DNA from: Actinomycetes bacterium
Lineage (GTDB): Bacteria; Actinomycetota; Actinomycetes; Mycobacteriales; Micromonosporaceae
NCBI GenBank assembly: GCA_023402505.1
Contig: JAEYGD010000423.1
Coordinates: 1-21,836 of the forward strand
Length of the DNA: 21,836 nt
Direction: 5' to 3'
The number at the start of each line of letters is the position of its first letter. Positions within the stretch are counted from its first letter, which is position 1. Position numbers and translations under genes: made by a program. Positions 14,230 to 21,328 of the stretch are shown here, piece after piece. The notes under the pieces are model-generated. The model was not told the DNA's origin. It did no database searches and saw nothing but the letters and a program-made list of their open reading frames with translations.

Positions 14230-15414
14230 TCAGCCGTGCGTCCGGTCGGCGGCCCGGGCGGCCTCGAACCGCCGGACGGCGCGGCGCGCCAACGCCCAGC
14301 GGTGCGCCTCGGAGGCACCGTCGTAGATGCGGAACGGGCGCACCTCGGCGAGGAACCGCGCCAGCGGCAGGTCGTGGGAGACGCCCTGCGCGCCGCACAA
14401 CTGCACGGATCGGTCGACCACGCGGCCGACCGCCTCGGAGACGAAGGTCTTGGCGATCGACGTCTCGCCGCTGGCGCGTTCGCCGGCGTCCAGGGCTGCG
14501 GCGGCGGTGCGGATCAGCGCCCGGGACGCGGCGAGGTCGATCTCGTTCTCGGCGATCAGGTGCTGCGCGAGACCGAGGTCGGCGAGCCGTCTGCCGAACA
14601 TCTCCCGCCCGACGACGTAGCCGAGCATGATGTCGTGGGCCCGGCCGGCGAGGCCCAGCCAGCGCATGCAGTGGGTGAGGCGGGCGGGCCCGAGCCGGGC
14701 CTGTGCGTTGGCGAAACCGCGGTCCACCTCGCCGAGGACGGCTGCGGACGGCACCCGGCACCGTGTGAAGGTGACCTCGCAGTGCCCGCCGGCGAAGCCC
14801 TCGTCGATCGTGGGGATGTGCCGACCGACGGTGAGCCCGGTGGCTCCGGCGTCGACCAGGAACATCGTCGCGGCGGCGTCCCCCGTGCGTGCCATCACGA
14901 TGAAGAAGGCGGCGCCGTCCGCACCGGTGATGAACCACTTCCGTCCGTCGATCAGCCAGTCGTCGCCGTCGCGCACCGCGGTCGTGGTCAGCGCGGCGGG
15001 GTCCGAGCCGGCCCCCGGTGCGGGCTCGGTCATCGCGAACGCCGAGCGCACGTCGCCGGCGGCGAGCGGCCTCAGGTACGTCTCGCGTTGCGCCGGCGTG
15101 GCGACACGTTCCAGGAGGGTCATGTTGCCCTCGTCGGGCGCCGCGCAGTTCAGGATGGACGGACCGGGCAGGCTCCAGCCGGCGGCTTCGAGCACGTCCG
15201 CCTGTTCGAGCATCGACAGCCCCATGCCGCCGTACTCGACCGGCGCCGTCGGGGCGAACACGCCCGCCGCACGGGCCGCCGCGCGAAGCTCGGCGAAGAT
15301 CTCCGGCTTCCCGCCGAGGTCGCTCTCCACCGGGATGACCTGCCGCCCGATGAAGGCCCTGACCCGTCCCACCACGTCCCGAGCGTCCTCGCCGGTTGCC
15401 GCGCCCGCCTGCAT
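14230..15414 (-). CDS. Acyl-CoA dehydrogenase family protein, ACAD10/11-like
   Basis: An FAD-dependent enzyme that introduces an alpha-beta double bond in acyl-CoA. The 394 residues show the N-terminal helical domain (APVEYGGMGLS, 57-67), the FAD/substrate segment FAMTEPAPGAGSDP (126-139), beta-domain WLIDGRKWFITGA (153-165), a C-terminal helical domain with QLCGAQGVSHDLP (338-350), and the terminal active-site loop IYDGASEAHR (363-372). Asp365 occupies the place where MCAD-type enzymes have the catalytic Glu. Asp here is seen in ACAD10/11-type members, so activity is still likely. The start is the ATG at 15414 with AGGAGG 7 bases upstream; a longer reading to 15534 has no ribosome site and non-family sequence. 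Two TetR-type palindromes lie 65 and 120 bases upstream. Likely role: beta-oxidation of branched isoprenoid acyl-CoA from rubber oligomers (inference). Confidence 0.93.
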   Translation of the reverse strand: MQAGAATGEDARDVVGRVRAFIGRQVIPVESDLGGKPEIFAELRAAARAAGVFAPTAPVEYGGMGLSMLEQADVLEAAGWSLPGPSILNCAAPDEGNMTLLERVATPAQRETYLRPLAAGDVRSAFAMTEPAPGAGSDPAALTTTAVRDGDDWLIDGRKWFITGADGAAFFIVMARTGDAAATMFLVDAGATGLTVGRHIPTIDEGFAGGHCEVTFTRCRVPSAAVLGEVDRGFANAQARLGPARLTHCMRWLGLAGRAHDIMLGYVVGREMFGRRLADLGLAQHLIAENEIDLAASRALIRTAAAALDAGERASGETSIAKTFVSEAVGRVVDRSVQLCGAQGVSHDLPLARFLAEVRPFRIYDGASEAHRWALARRAVRRFEAARAADRTHG

Positions 15415-15478
15415 GCCAGTGCCTCCTGGTTGCTGCCGGTAGTCGCGGCCGTCCACCGCGTACCGATCGACTGTCCCG

Positions 15479-15492
15479 ACCGACCGGTCGGT
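15479..15492. promoter_or_regulatory. TetR-type operator O1 upstream of the acyl-CoA dehydrogenase
   Basis: ACCGACCGGTCGGT is a perfect 14-bp palindrome, 64 bases upstream of the acyl-CoA dehydrogenase start. Its form is typical of TetR-family operators in actinobacterial catabolic clusters. Confidence 0.7.
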
Positions 15493-15533
15493 AGCAGAGG
15501 CTACCGCACCGGAAGATGGATCTGTATCATTCA

Positions 15534-15547
15534 ACCGAACGGTCGGT
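15534..15547. promoter_or_regulatory. TetR-type operator O2 upstream of the acyl-CoA dehydrogenase
   Basis: ACCGAACGGTCGGT matches O1 at 13 of 14 positions and lies 55 bases from it centre to centre (about five helical turns). The spacing would suit two repressor dimers on one face of the DNA. Confidence 0.65.
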
Positions 15548-15597
15548 CGAGAAACTCATCAACACCCGGGGGCAGGCCGGACACCCCCGGTCCACCC

Positions 15598-16260
15598 TCA
15601 CCGGTCGGGCCGGTGTCGTGCCGACTCCAGCATCGGGACGAGGAACTGCCGGGCCACGGCGGCGAGCTGCTCGTCGTCGTCGAGATCGATCAGGTGGCTG
15701 GGGATCGCCAGGAAGGAGGCGGACACCCGGACCATCAGTTCGGCCACCAGGTCGGCGTCCAGCTCGGCCGGGACGTTGCCGGCGCGCTGCTCGCGCCGCA
15801 ACTGACCGGCGACGAACTGCCGCACGGTGGCGAGCGTGTAGCCGCCGTCGTTGACCATGGACGGCACGAGCAGGTTCGGCTCCGCGGCCAGCAGGCCGCC
15901 GATCAACGGATTGCGCCGAATGGTCCGCAGCGAACTCACGAATCCCAGCACCACCCGGTCGGCCACGGTTTCGGCGTGCTCGATCTCGGTGAGGAACTGA
16001 TCGAAATAACGGCGGAACTCGCGCCGCACCACCTGCTCGACGAGTGCGTTCTTGGTTGCGTACCGGCGATAGACGGTGATCCGTGAGACCCCGGCCTGTC
16101 GCGCCACGTCTTCCATGGTGGTGCGCTGGATGCCCATCCGGCAGAACTGCTCGTACGCCGCGTCGAGAAGGCGCGTCCGGATGTCGTCCAGATCATCTAC
16201 GCGTTCAAGAGCGTCAATGTATGCCCGCTCCAGCAGCGATTCCGGGACGGCGGTTTCCAC
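15598..16260 (-). CDS. TetR-family regulator, candidate repressor of the lcp genes (LcpR-like)
   Basis: This protein of about 220 residues has the TetR helix-turn-helix TTMEDVARQAGVSRITVYRR (47-66) followed by a ligand-binding helical domain. The start is the GTG at 16260, because GAGGAGG lies 5 bases before it. The upstream in-frame ATG at 16296 has no ribosome site and sits inside a TATGGT -10-like hexamer. It is transcribed divergently from lcp1, 144 bases away. TetR regulators called LcpR are known beside lcp genes in rubber-degrading actinobacteria such as Gordonia and Streptomyces, so control of lcp1/lcp2 is the natural proposal. I have not aligned it to a known LcpR, so the symbol is withheld. 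Confidence 0.9.
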   Translation of the reverse strand: METAVPESLLERAYIDALERVDDLDDIRTRLLDAAYEQFCRMGIQRTTMEDVARQAGVSRITVYRRYATKNALVEQVVRREFRRYFDQFLTEIEHAETVADRVVLGFVSSLRTIRRNPLIGGLLAAEPNLLVPSMVNDGGYTLATVRQFVAGQLRREQRAGNVPAELDADLVAELMVRVSASFLAIPSHLIDLDDDEQLAAVARQFLVPMLESARHRPDR

Positions 16261-16291
16261 GGTCACCTCCTCGGCCGGGATGTTTCCGCAG

Positions 16292-16297
16292 ACCATA
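16292..16297 (-). promoter_or_regulatory. Candidate -10 of the divergent tetR (LcpR-like) gene
   Basis: TATGGT on the minus strand would give a leader of about 25 bases carrying the GAGGAGG site before the GTG at 16260. No good -35 is seen. Confidence 0.3.
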
Positions 16298-16308
16298 TTT
16301 TCAACAGG

Positions 16309-16334
16309 CCTTGTGATCGCCGAAACCTTGTGAT
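16309..16334. repeat. 9-bp direct repeat in the divergent lcp promoter region
   Basis: CCTTGTGAT occurs at 16309-16317 and again at 16326-16334, a 17-base period, in the AT-richest patch of the window between the tetR gene and lcp1. The second copy contains TTGTGA, which could act as a -35 for lcp1 with TAGATG 16 bases later. It could also be a protein-binding site. Confidence 0.5.
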
Positions 16335-16343
16335 GTCATACGC

Positions 16344-16368
16344 GATACATAGATGCAACATGCGTTTC
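16344..16368 (+). promoter_or_regulatory. Shared lcp upstream element, copy before lcp1
   Basis: The block GATACA-N11-TGCGTTTC lies 36 bases before the lcp1 ATG and recurs before lcp2 with the same internal spacing. It overlaps an imperfect inverted repeat ATGnAAC-N5-GTTnCAT (16353-16370). It may be an operator for the adjacent TetR protein, a promoter for an alternative sigma factor (two blocks like -35 and -10), or both. Confidence 0.5.
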
Positions 16369-16404
16369 ATCGTATCAGAATGCTCTTGCGAGGAGGGCGG
16401 CGGC

Positions 16405-17625
16405 ATGGACAACGTGAGCAGACGCAGAGTGTTGCAAGCCGGAGGGGCCCTGGGTGCGCTCGGCGCGCTGGCCGTCGCCGCACCCGGGCAGGCGGCGGCC
16501 TGGTCGTGGTCACCCAAGGGCTCGGTGGCGGGCGCCGGAGCCGGCCTCGACCCGCGGTGGGTGTGGGACGACGAGGCCGACCCGCTGGTCGCCTCCCTGC
16601 TCGACCGGGGCGACGTGCCCAGGGTCAACGAGCTGTTGCGCACCTGGACCAAGAACGCCCAGCCGTTGCCGGCCGGACTGCCGACGGACCTGCGGGACTT
16701 CATGGAGCACGCCCGCCAGCTGCCGTCCTGGACCGACCAGCGCATGCTGGCCAAGGCGGTCCAGTTCAACGAGAAGCGGGGCCTCTACCTCGGCGTCCTG
16801 TACGGGCTCGCCAGCGGCATGATGAGCACCGTCATCCCGAAGGAGGCGCGCGCGGTCTACTACTCCATGGGTGGCGCGGACATGAAGGACCGCATCTCCA
16901 AGACCGCCAAGCTGGGCTACGACATCGGGGCACGCAACGCCTACGACCCCGACGGCGAGATGATCGTCACCTGCGTCAAGACGCGGCTGGTGCACGCCGC
17001 GGTACGCCACCTGCTGCCGCAGTCGCCCTACTGGTCGGCGGTCGCCGACGAGGACATCCCGATCAGCCAGCGGGACATGATGGTCACCTGGCACAGCCTG
17101 CCCACGACGGTCATGCAGAAGCTGAACGCCTGGCGGGTGCCGATCCCCAACGACGAGTCGGCGGCGTTCCTGCACTCGTGGCAGCTGGCCGCGTACATGC
17201 TCGGGATCAAGGAGGAGTACATCCCGGCCTCCTGGTCCGAGGCCAACGCCCAGGCCGACCAGGTCCTCACCCCGATCCTGGCGCCGACGCCCGAGGGGAT
17301 CAAGCTGGCCGACATCCTGCTCAACCTCGGCACGCCGGTGGACGCCGGCATCCTCAGCAAGCCCATCCTCGGCGCGTTCACCCGCTTCCTGCTCGGTGAC
17401 GAGATCGCGCGGTGGCTGCGCATCCCGCGGGAGCTGGTCTGGGACCCGCTGCTCCGGACCGCCTGGGGGCCGTTCATCGCCGTCCGGGAGGGGTTGCTGC
17501 CGTTCCCGCTGGCGCCGCAGGCGTACTGGCTGTTCGACGAGTTCCTGCGTAAGGCGGCCCTGCTCTTCCTGTCCGAGGCCCGACCGATCCGCATCGAGAT
17601 CCCGGTCACGAACCGCCCCATGTGA
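16405..17625 (+). CDS. lcp: Latex clearing protein Lcp1 (rubber oxygenase, DUF2236)
   Basis: A secreted b-type haem dioxygenase that cleaves double bonds of poly(cis-1,4-isoprene) into oligo-isoprenoids with a keto and an aldehyde end. The 406 residues (K30 Lcp is 407) begin with a Tat signal (SRRRVLQAGGALGALGAL, cleavage near AAPGQAAA). WSWSPKGSVAG and DPRWVWDDEADPL follow, then the DUF2236/Lcp core. By counting, the residues studied in Streptomyces K30 Lcp are all present one position earlier: Glu147, Arg163, Lys166, Thr167, and His197 as the proximal haem ligand in KTRLVHAAVRH. AGGAGG lies about 8 bases before the ATG. An in-frame ATG further upstream lies within the regulatory region and is rejected. 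The gene diverges from the tetR gene and is followed by two hairpins. Confidence 0.95.
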   Translation: MDNVSRRRVLQAGGALGALGALAVAAPGQAAAWSWSPKGSVAGAGAGLDPRWVWDDEADPLVASLLDRGDVPRVNELLRTWTKNAQPLPAGLPTDLRDFMEHARQLPSWTDQRMLAKAVQFNEKRGLYLGVLYGLASGMMSTVIPKEARAVYYSMGGADMKDRISKTAKLGYDIGARNAYDPDGEMIVTCVKTRLVHAAVRHLLPQSPYWSAVADEDIPISQRDMMVTWHSLPTTVMQKLNAWRVPIPNDESAAFLHSWQLAAYMLGIKEEYIPASWSEANAQADQVLTPILAPTPEGIKLADILLNLGTPVDAGILSKPILGAFTRFLLGDEIARWLRIPRELVWDPLLRTAWGPFIAVREGLLPFPLAPQAYWLFDEFLRKAALLFLSEARPIRIEIPVTNRPM

Positions 17626-17637
17626 TCACCGCCGGGA

Positions 17638-17659
17638 CGCGGCGGCTGTGGCCGCCGCG
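17638..17659 (+). terminator. Stem-loop terminator after lcp1
   Basis: CGCGGCGGC (17638-17646) pairs perfectly with GCCGCCGCG (17651-17659) around the loop TGTG, 12 bases after the lcp1 stop. Confidence 0.75.
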
Positions 17660-17695
17660 CTCCCCGGTGTCGGGTGAAGCAGGGTTCCTCCCCCT

Positions 17696-17726
17696 CTCTG
17701 GCAGGGCGCTTCGCGTCCTGCCAGAG
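17696..17726 (+). terminator. Second, longer hairpin between lcp1 and lcp2
   Basis: CTCTGGCAGG (17696-17705) pairs perfectly with CCTGCCAGAG (17717-17726). The inner bases GCGC-TTC-GCGT extend it by a G-U pair and three more pairs, giving a 14-bp stem with a 3-base loop. Its 3' edge touches the shared upstream element of lcp2. It could be a backup terminator, an mRNA 3'-end stabiliser for lcp1, or a regulatory structure. Confidence 0.7.
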
Positions 17727-17750
17727 ATACAGAGCAACAGGTTGCGTTTC
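17726..17750 (+). promoter_or_regulatory. Shared lcp upstream element, copy before lcp2
   Basis: This copy has the same GATACA-N11-TGCGTTTC layout as the one before lcp1, placed 39 bases before the lcp2 ATG. Its centre holds GCAAC-AG-GTTGC, a perfect 5+5 inverted repeat. TTGCGT (17742-17747) with TATGAC (17764-17769) 16 bases on is an alternative promoter that would overlap the inverted repeat. lcp2 therefore probably has its own regulated promoter. Confidence 0.5.
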
Positions 17751-17789
17751 TACATATCACTCGTATGACCCGGGAAGGGATGCCAGGAA

Positions 17790-19010
17790 ATGGCCGAGCT
17801 GAGCAGGCGAAAGATTCTGGTGTCGGGCGGAGCGCTGGGAGCGCTCGGAGCGATGGGCCTCGGGTCCGCGGCGCAGGCCGCCTCCGCGAAGCCCTGGACC
17901 TGGGCGCCGAGCGGTTCGGTCGCCGGTGCCGGCGCCGGGGCCGACCCCCGGTGGGTCTGGGACGACGAGGCCGATCCGCTGGTCGCCTCGCTGATCGACC
18001 GTGGCGCCGTTCCCGAGGTGAACCGCCTGCTGTGGGACTGGACCCGCAACGACCAGCCCCTGCCCGCCGGGCTGCCGGCGGATCTCCGGGACTTCATGGA
18101 GAACGCGCGTCAGCTGCCGTCCTGGGCCGACCGCACGAAGCTCGAGGCCGCCGCCGAGTTCAACAAGTCCCGAGGGCTCTACCTCAACCTGCTCAACGGC
18201 GTGGGTGGCGGCATGCTGGCCACCGCCATCCCCAAGGAGGCCCGGTCCGTCTACTACTCCAAGGGCGGCGCGGACATGGAGGATCGCGTCGCCAAGACCA
18301 GCATCCTGGGGTTCGCGGTCGGATCGCTCAACGCCTACCGGCCGGACGGCAGCTGCGTCGTCGAGGCCGTGAAGACCCGCCTGGTGCACGCGGCGGTGCG
18401 GCACCTGCTGCAGCAGTCCCCCCACTGGACGGAGGGGATCCCGATCAGCCAGGAGGACATGCTGGTCACCTGGCACACGTTGCCGACCTTCGCAATGCGG
18501 AAGATGCGCGAGTGGGACGTCCGCCTCACGGCCCGGGATTCCGAGGCCTACCTGCACGTGTGGCAGGTGACCGCGCACATGCTGGGCATCCGGGACGAGT
18601 ACATCCCCACCTCCTGGGCAGCCGCCTACGCGCAGTCGGACGAGGTGCTGCCGCGCAACATGGGACCCACCCGCGAGGGCGTCATCCTCACCGACATCCT
18701 GCTGGGTCAGCTGGCCGAGCAGACCAGTCCGGCCAGCATCAGCCGGCCGCTGTGCAACGCGCTCGCCCGGTACCTCGTGGGCGACCAGGTCGCCGACTGG
18801 AACGGCATCCGGCGCGAGCCGGTGTGGGGCCCGCTGATCGCCACCGCCTGGCCGCTGCTGGTGAGGTTCCGGGAGGGGCTCCTCCCGCTGCCGCTGGTGC
18901 CGGAGGCCGCCTGGGTCCTCGACGAGGCCATCCGGCGGTACATCCTGTTCTATCTGACCAAGGGCAGGGAAACCAAGATCGAGATCCCCACGACGAACCG
19001 GCCCGAGTGA
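17790..19010 (+). CDS. lcp: Latex clearing protein Lcp2 (second rubber oxygenase, DUF2236)
   Basis: A paralogue of Lcp1, also 406 residues. It has a Tat signal (LSRRKILVSGGALGALGAM, cleavage near AAQAASA), WTWAPSGSVAG, DPRWVWDDEADPL, and the complete set of key positions: Glu150, Arg166, Lys169, Thr170 and haem-ligand His200 in KTRLVHAAVRH. It is clearly diverged from Lcp1, especially around residues 132-190 (NLLNGVGGGMLATA in place of GVLYGLASGMMSTV; SILGFAVGSLNAYRPDG in place of KLGYDIGARNAYDPDG) and in the late helices (about 285-335). Because all haem-site residues persist, it should be active, perhaps with different chain-length or product preference (inference). AAGGGA lies about 9 bases before the ATG. 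Its stop is only 8 bases from oxiB, so lcp2, oxiB and oxiA form an operon. Confidence 0.94.
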   Translation: MAELSRRKILVSGGALGALGAMGLGSAAQAASAKPWTWAPSGSVAGAGAGADPRWVWDDEADPLVASLIDRGAVPEVNRLLWDWTRNDQPLPAGLPADLRDFMENARQLPSWADRTKLEAAAEFNKSRGLYLNLLNGVGGGMLATAIPKEARSVYYSKGGADMEDRVAKTSILGFAVGSLNAYRPDGSCVVEAVKTRLVHAAVRHLLQQSPHWTEGIPISQEDMLVTWHTLPTFAMRKMREWDVRLTARDSEAYLHVWQVTAHMLGIRDEYIPTSWAAAYAQSDEVLPRNMGPTREGVILTDILLGQLAEQTSPASISRPLCNALARYLVGDQVADWNGIRREPVWGPLIATAWPLLVRFREGLLPLPLVPEAAWVLDEAIRRYILFYLTKGRETKIEIPTTNRPE

Positions 19011-19018
19011 GGCCGACG

Positions 19019-21313
19019 ATGACCGGACCCGTTGGTGACGCGATGGCCGAACCCATCAGGCGGCGGCGTCTTCTGGGCTACGTCCTGGCCGCACCCATCC
19101 TGGTGACCGCGGCCGAACTCGGCCGGGCGGAGGACGCCGCCGCGGAGGTGCCCTCGCCCGAGATCACGGAACTGCTCGACCTCAACGACATCATGACCGC
19201 CGCCGCGCTGCCGACGTCGGGGCTCATCTCGGTCGAGATCAACCCGGACGGCACCGTGTCGTTCGCCCTCCCCCGGGCCGAGGTGGGGCAGGGCATCACC
19301 ACGTCGACCGCCATGCTGATCGCCGAAGAACTGTCCGTACCGCTGCACCGCGTCCGGGTCACCCTGGCCGACGCCCGCCCGGAGCTGGTGTTCAACCAGC
19401 TCACCGGCGGGTCGAACACCACCATCGCCACCTACACCCCGATCCGGGTCGCCGCGGCCGTCGCCCGGCACCGGCTGTTGGCCGCCGCGGCGGACGAGTT
19501 CGGCTCGGCGGTCACCGACCTGACGATGAACGGCGGAGTGATCACCGACCGCTCGGGCAGCCGCATCGACATCGGCCGGCTCGCGGAGAAGGCCGCGAGC
19601 CCGCGGACGCTACGGGTGCCCGTCGAGCTCGCCGCACGCGAGACGTTCACCGTCATCGGCAAGCCCCACAACCGGATCGACGCGCTGGACGCGGTGACCG
19701 GACGCAAGCGGTACGCGATGGACCTCGACGTGGCCGGCGCGAAACCGACAATGGTGTGCCGGCCGCCGACCATCAACGGCAAGGTCGGCTCGGTGGCCAA
19801 CCTCGACGAGGTACGCGCCATGCCGGGCGTCACCGACGTCGTGGTGATCTCCACCGGCGTGGCGGTACGCGCCGGGACCTTCGGCCGGTGCGTCGACGCC
19901 GTGCGCGCGCTGCGCGTGTCCTGGCGACCCGGTACCGCCGAGGGCAAGTCCGACCAGAGCGTGCGGCAGGCGCTGGCAGCCGCCGAACTGCCGATGGGAC
20001 CGCGACCGCTGACGCCGGTCGTGGAGGGCCGGTTCACCTTCCACTTCCGCAGCAACAGCGCGCTGGAACCGAACTGCGCCGTCGCCGACGTCCGGGCCGA
20101 CCGTGCCGAGATCTGGTCGGCGCTGAAATCGCCGATCGTGGCGAAACAGGCCATCGCCGCCAAGCTCCGGCTGCCACCCGACCGGGTCACCGTGCACGTC
20201 ACCGAAGGAGGCGGCTCGTTCGGGCGCCGGCTCTTCTTCGACGCCGCCCTGGAGGCCGCCGAGGTGTCCCAGCGGATCGGCAAGCCGGTCAAGCTCATGT
20301 GGCACCGGGCCGACGACTCCCGCCAGGGCCGCACCCATCCGATGGCCACCTCCCGCGTACGGGCCAGCTACCTCGGCGACACCGTGCTGAGCTACGAACA
20401 GCGGCACACCACCGTGTCGACGGACCTCAGCCACGGGCTCGGCGAGATCATCACCGCCATGGCGGCCCGCCTGCCGATCGGTGACATCGGCATCGCCGAG
20501 ACGTTCTTCCAGTTCAGCCAGACGATGTCGTACAACTTCGGCCTCACCAGCCGGTTGCTGAACCAGACCGACAAGAGCTTCAACACCGGCAGCATGCGCA
20601 ACGTCTACTCGCCCGACGTCACCTGCGCCCGGGAACTCGTCGTCGACCAGCTCGCCGCGCGGATGCGGAAGGACCCGTACCGGTTCCGGCGCGACTTCCT
20701 CCGCGACGACCGCTCCCGCGCCGTGCTGACGAAGGTGGCCGAGGTCGGCGACTGGGGGCGGGCGATGCCGGCCGGAACCGCACAGGGCATCGCCTTCCAC
20801 GCCGAGTACAAGGCGGTCAGCGCCGTGCTGGTCGAGATCGACTGCCGGCCCGGGACCGTCAACCGCCCGATCCGGGACGGCGTGGCCGGGCCCCGGGTCA
20901 CCAAGGCCGTCATCGCCGTGGACGTCGGCCTCGTCGTCAACCCCCGCGGTCTGGAGGCGCAGATGATGGGCTGCGTCATGGACGGCATCGCCCTGGCGCT
21001 GACCTCCAGCCTGCACCTGCGCGACGGATACTTCCTGGAAGCGAGCTGGGACAACTACTTCTACACCCGGCAGTGGAACACCCCGCCGGACCTGCGGATC
21101 ATCGTCATGCCGAACACCTCCGACAAGCCCGGTGGCGCCGGCGAACTGGGTGTGGCCGCGTCGATGGCCGCGGTGGCCTGCGCGTACGGCAGAGCGACCG
21201 GGACGATGCCCACCAGCTTCCCGATCAACCACGGCACGATCTCGTTCTCGCCCAAACCGACGGTTCCCCCGATTCCCGCCTCCCCCACCGACGGCCTGAA
21301 CCACGCGCGCTGA
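19019..21313 (+). CDS. oxiB: OxiB: molybdopterin-binding subunit of aldehyde-oxidising molybdenum hydroxylase
   Basis: The large subunit of a xanthine-dehydrogenase-family enzyme, closest in layout to isoquinoline-1-oxidoreductase-type two-subunit enzymes. In Streptomyces K30, oxiB and oxiA lie just downstream of lcp and were proposed to oxidise rubber-derived aldehydes to acids. The 764 residues include GTVSFALPRAEVGQGITTS (79-97), the cofactor-contact motif GGGSFGRR (397-404), and the active-site Glu in GGAGELG (Glu709). The N-terminus holds IRRRRLLGYVLAAPILVTAA (13-32), a twin-arginine-type signal, so the folded cofactor-bearing enzyme is probably exported. The start is the ATG at 19019 with TGAGG 6 bases upstream, which is part of the lcp2 stop region; an in-frame ATG nine codons in is a weaker alternative. 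No FAD subunit gene is adjacent. Confidence 0.92.
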   Translation: MTGPVGDAMAEPIRRRRLLGYVLAAPILVTAAELGRAEDAAAEVPSPEITELLDLNDIMTAAALPTSGLISVEINPDGTVSFALPRAEVGQGITTSTAMLIAEELSVPLHRVRVTLADARPELVFNQLTGGSNTTIATYTPIRVAAAVARHRLLAAAADEFGSAVTDLTMNGGVITDRSGSRIDIGRLAEKAASPRTLRVPVELAARETFTVIGKPHNRIDALDAVTGRKRYAMDLDVAGAKPTMVCRPPTINGKVGSVANLDEVRAMPGVTDVVVISTGVAVRAGTFGRCVDAVRALRVSWRPGTAEGKSDQSVRQALAAAELPMGPRPLTPVVEGRFTFHFRSNSALEPNCAVADVRADRAEIWSALKSPIVAKQAIAAKLRLPPDRVTVHVTEGGGSFGRRLFFDAALEAAEVSQRIGKPVKLMWHRADDSRQGRTHPMATSRVRASYLGDTVLSYEQRHTTVSTDLSHGLGEIITAMAARLPIGDIGIAETFFQFSQTMSYNFGLTSRLLNQTDKSFNTGSMRNVYSPDVTCARELVVDQLAARMRKDPYRFRRDFLRDDRSRAVLTKVAEVGDWGRAMPAGTAQGIAFHAEYKAVSAVLVEIDCRPGTVNRPIRDGVAGPRVTKAVIAVDVGLVVNPRGLEAQMMGCVMDGIALALTSSLHLRDGYFLEASWDNYFYTRQWNTPPDLRIIVMPNTSDKPGGAGELGVAASMAAVACAYGRATGTMPTSFPINHGTISFSPKPTVPPIPASPTDGLNHAR

Positions 21314-21328
21314 GCCAAGGAGCCTCGA

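Noticed and set aside
14219..14232. TGAGGT-CC-ACCTCA inverted repeat across the acyl-CoA dehydrogenase stop codon, possible operator or terminator
   Set aside because: It is only 6+2+6 bases with a loop too short for a hairpin, partly coding, and has no second copy in the window.
15415..15534. Longer N-terminus of the acyl-CoA dehydrogenase starting at 15534
   Set aside because: It would place the TetR palindrome O1 inside the gene, lacks a ribosome site and adds non-family sequence. The ATG at 15414 has AGGAGG in good position.
17765..19018. Possible giant lcp2–oxiB fusion (1182 codons open from 17765 to 21313)
   Set aside because: The part before 19019 is out of frame with the clear Lcp2 protein and gives Arg/Gly-rich nonsense. 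OxiB has its own start and ribosome site.
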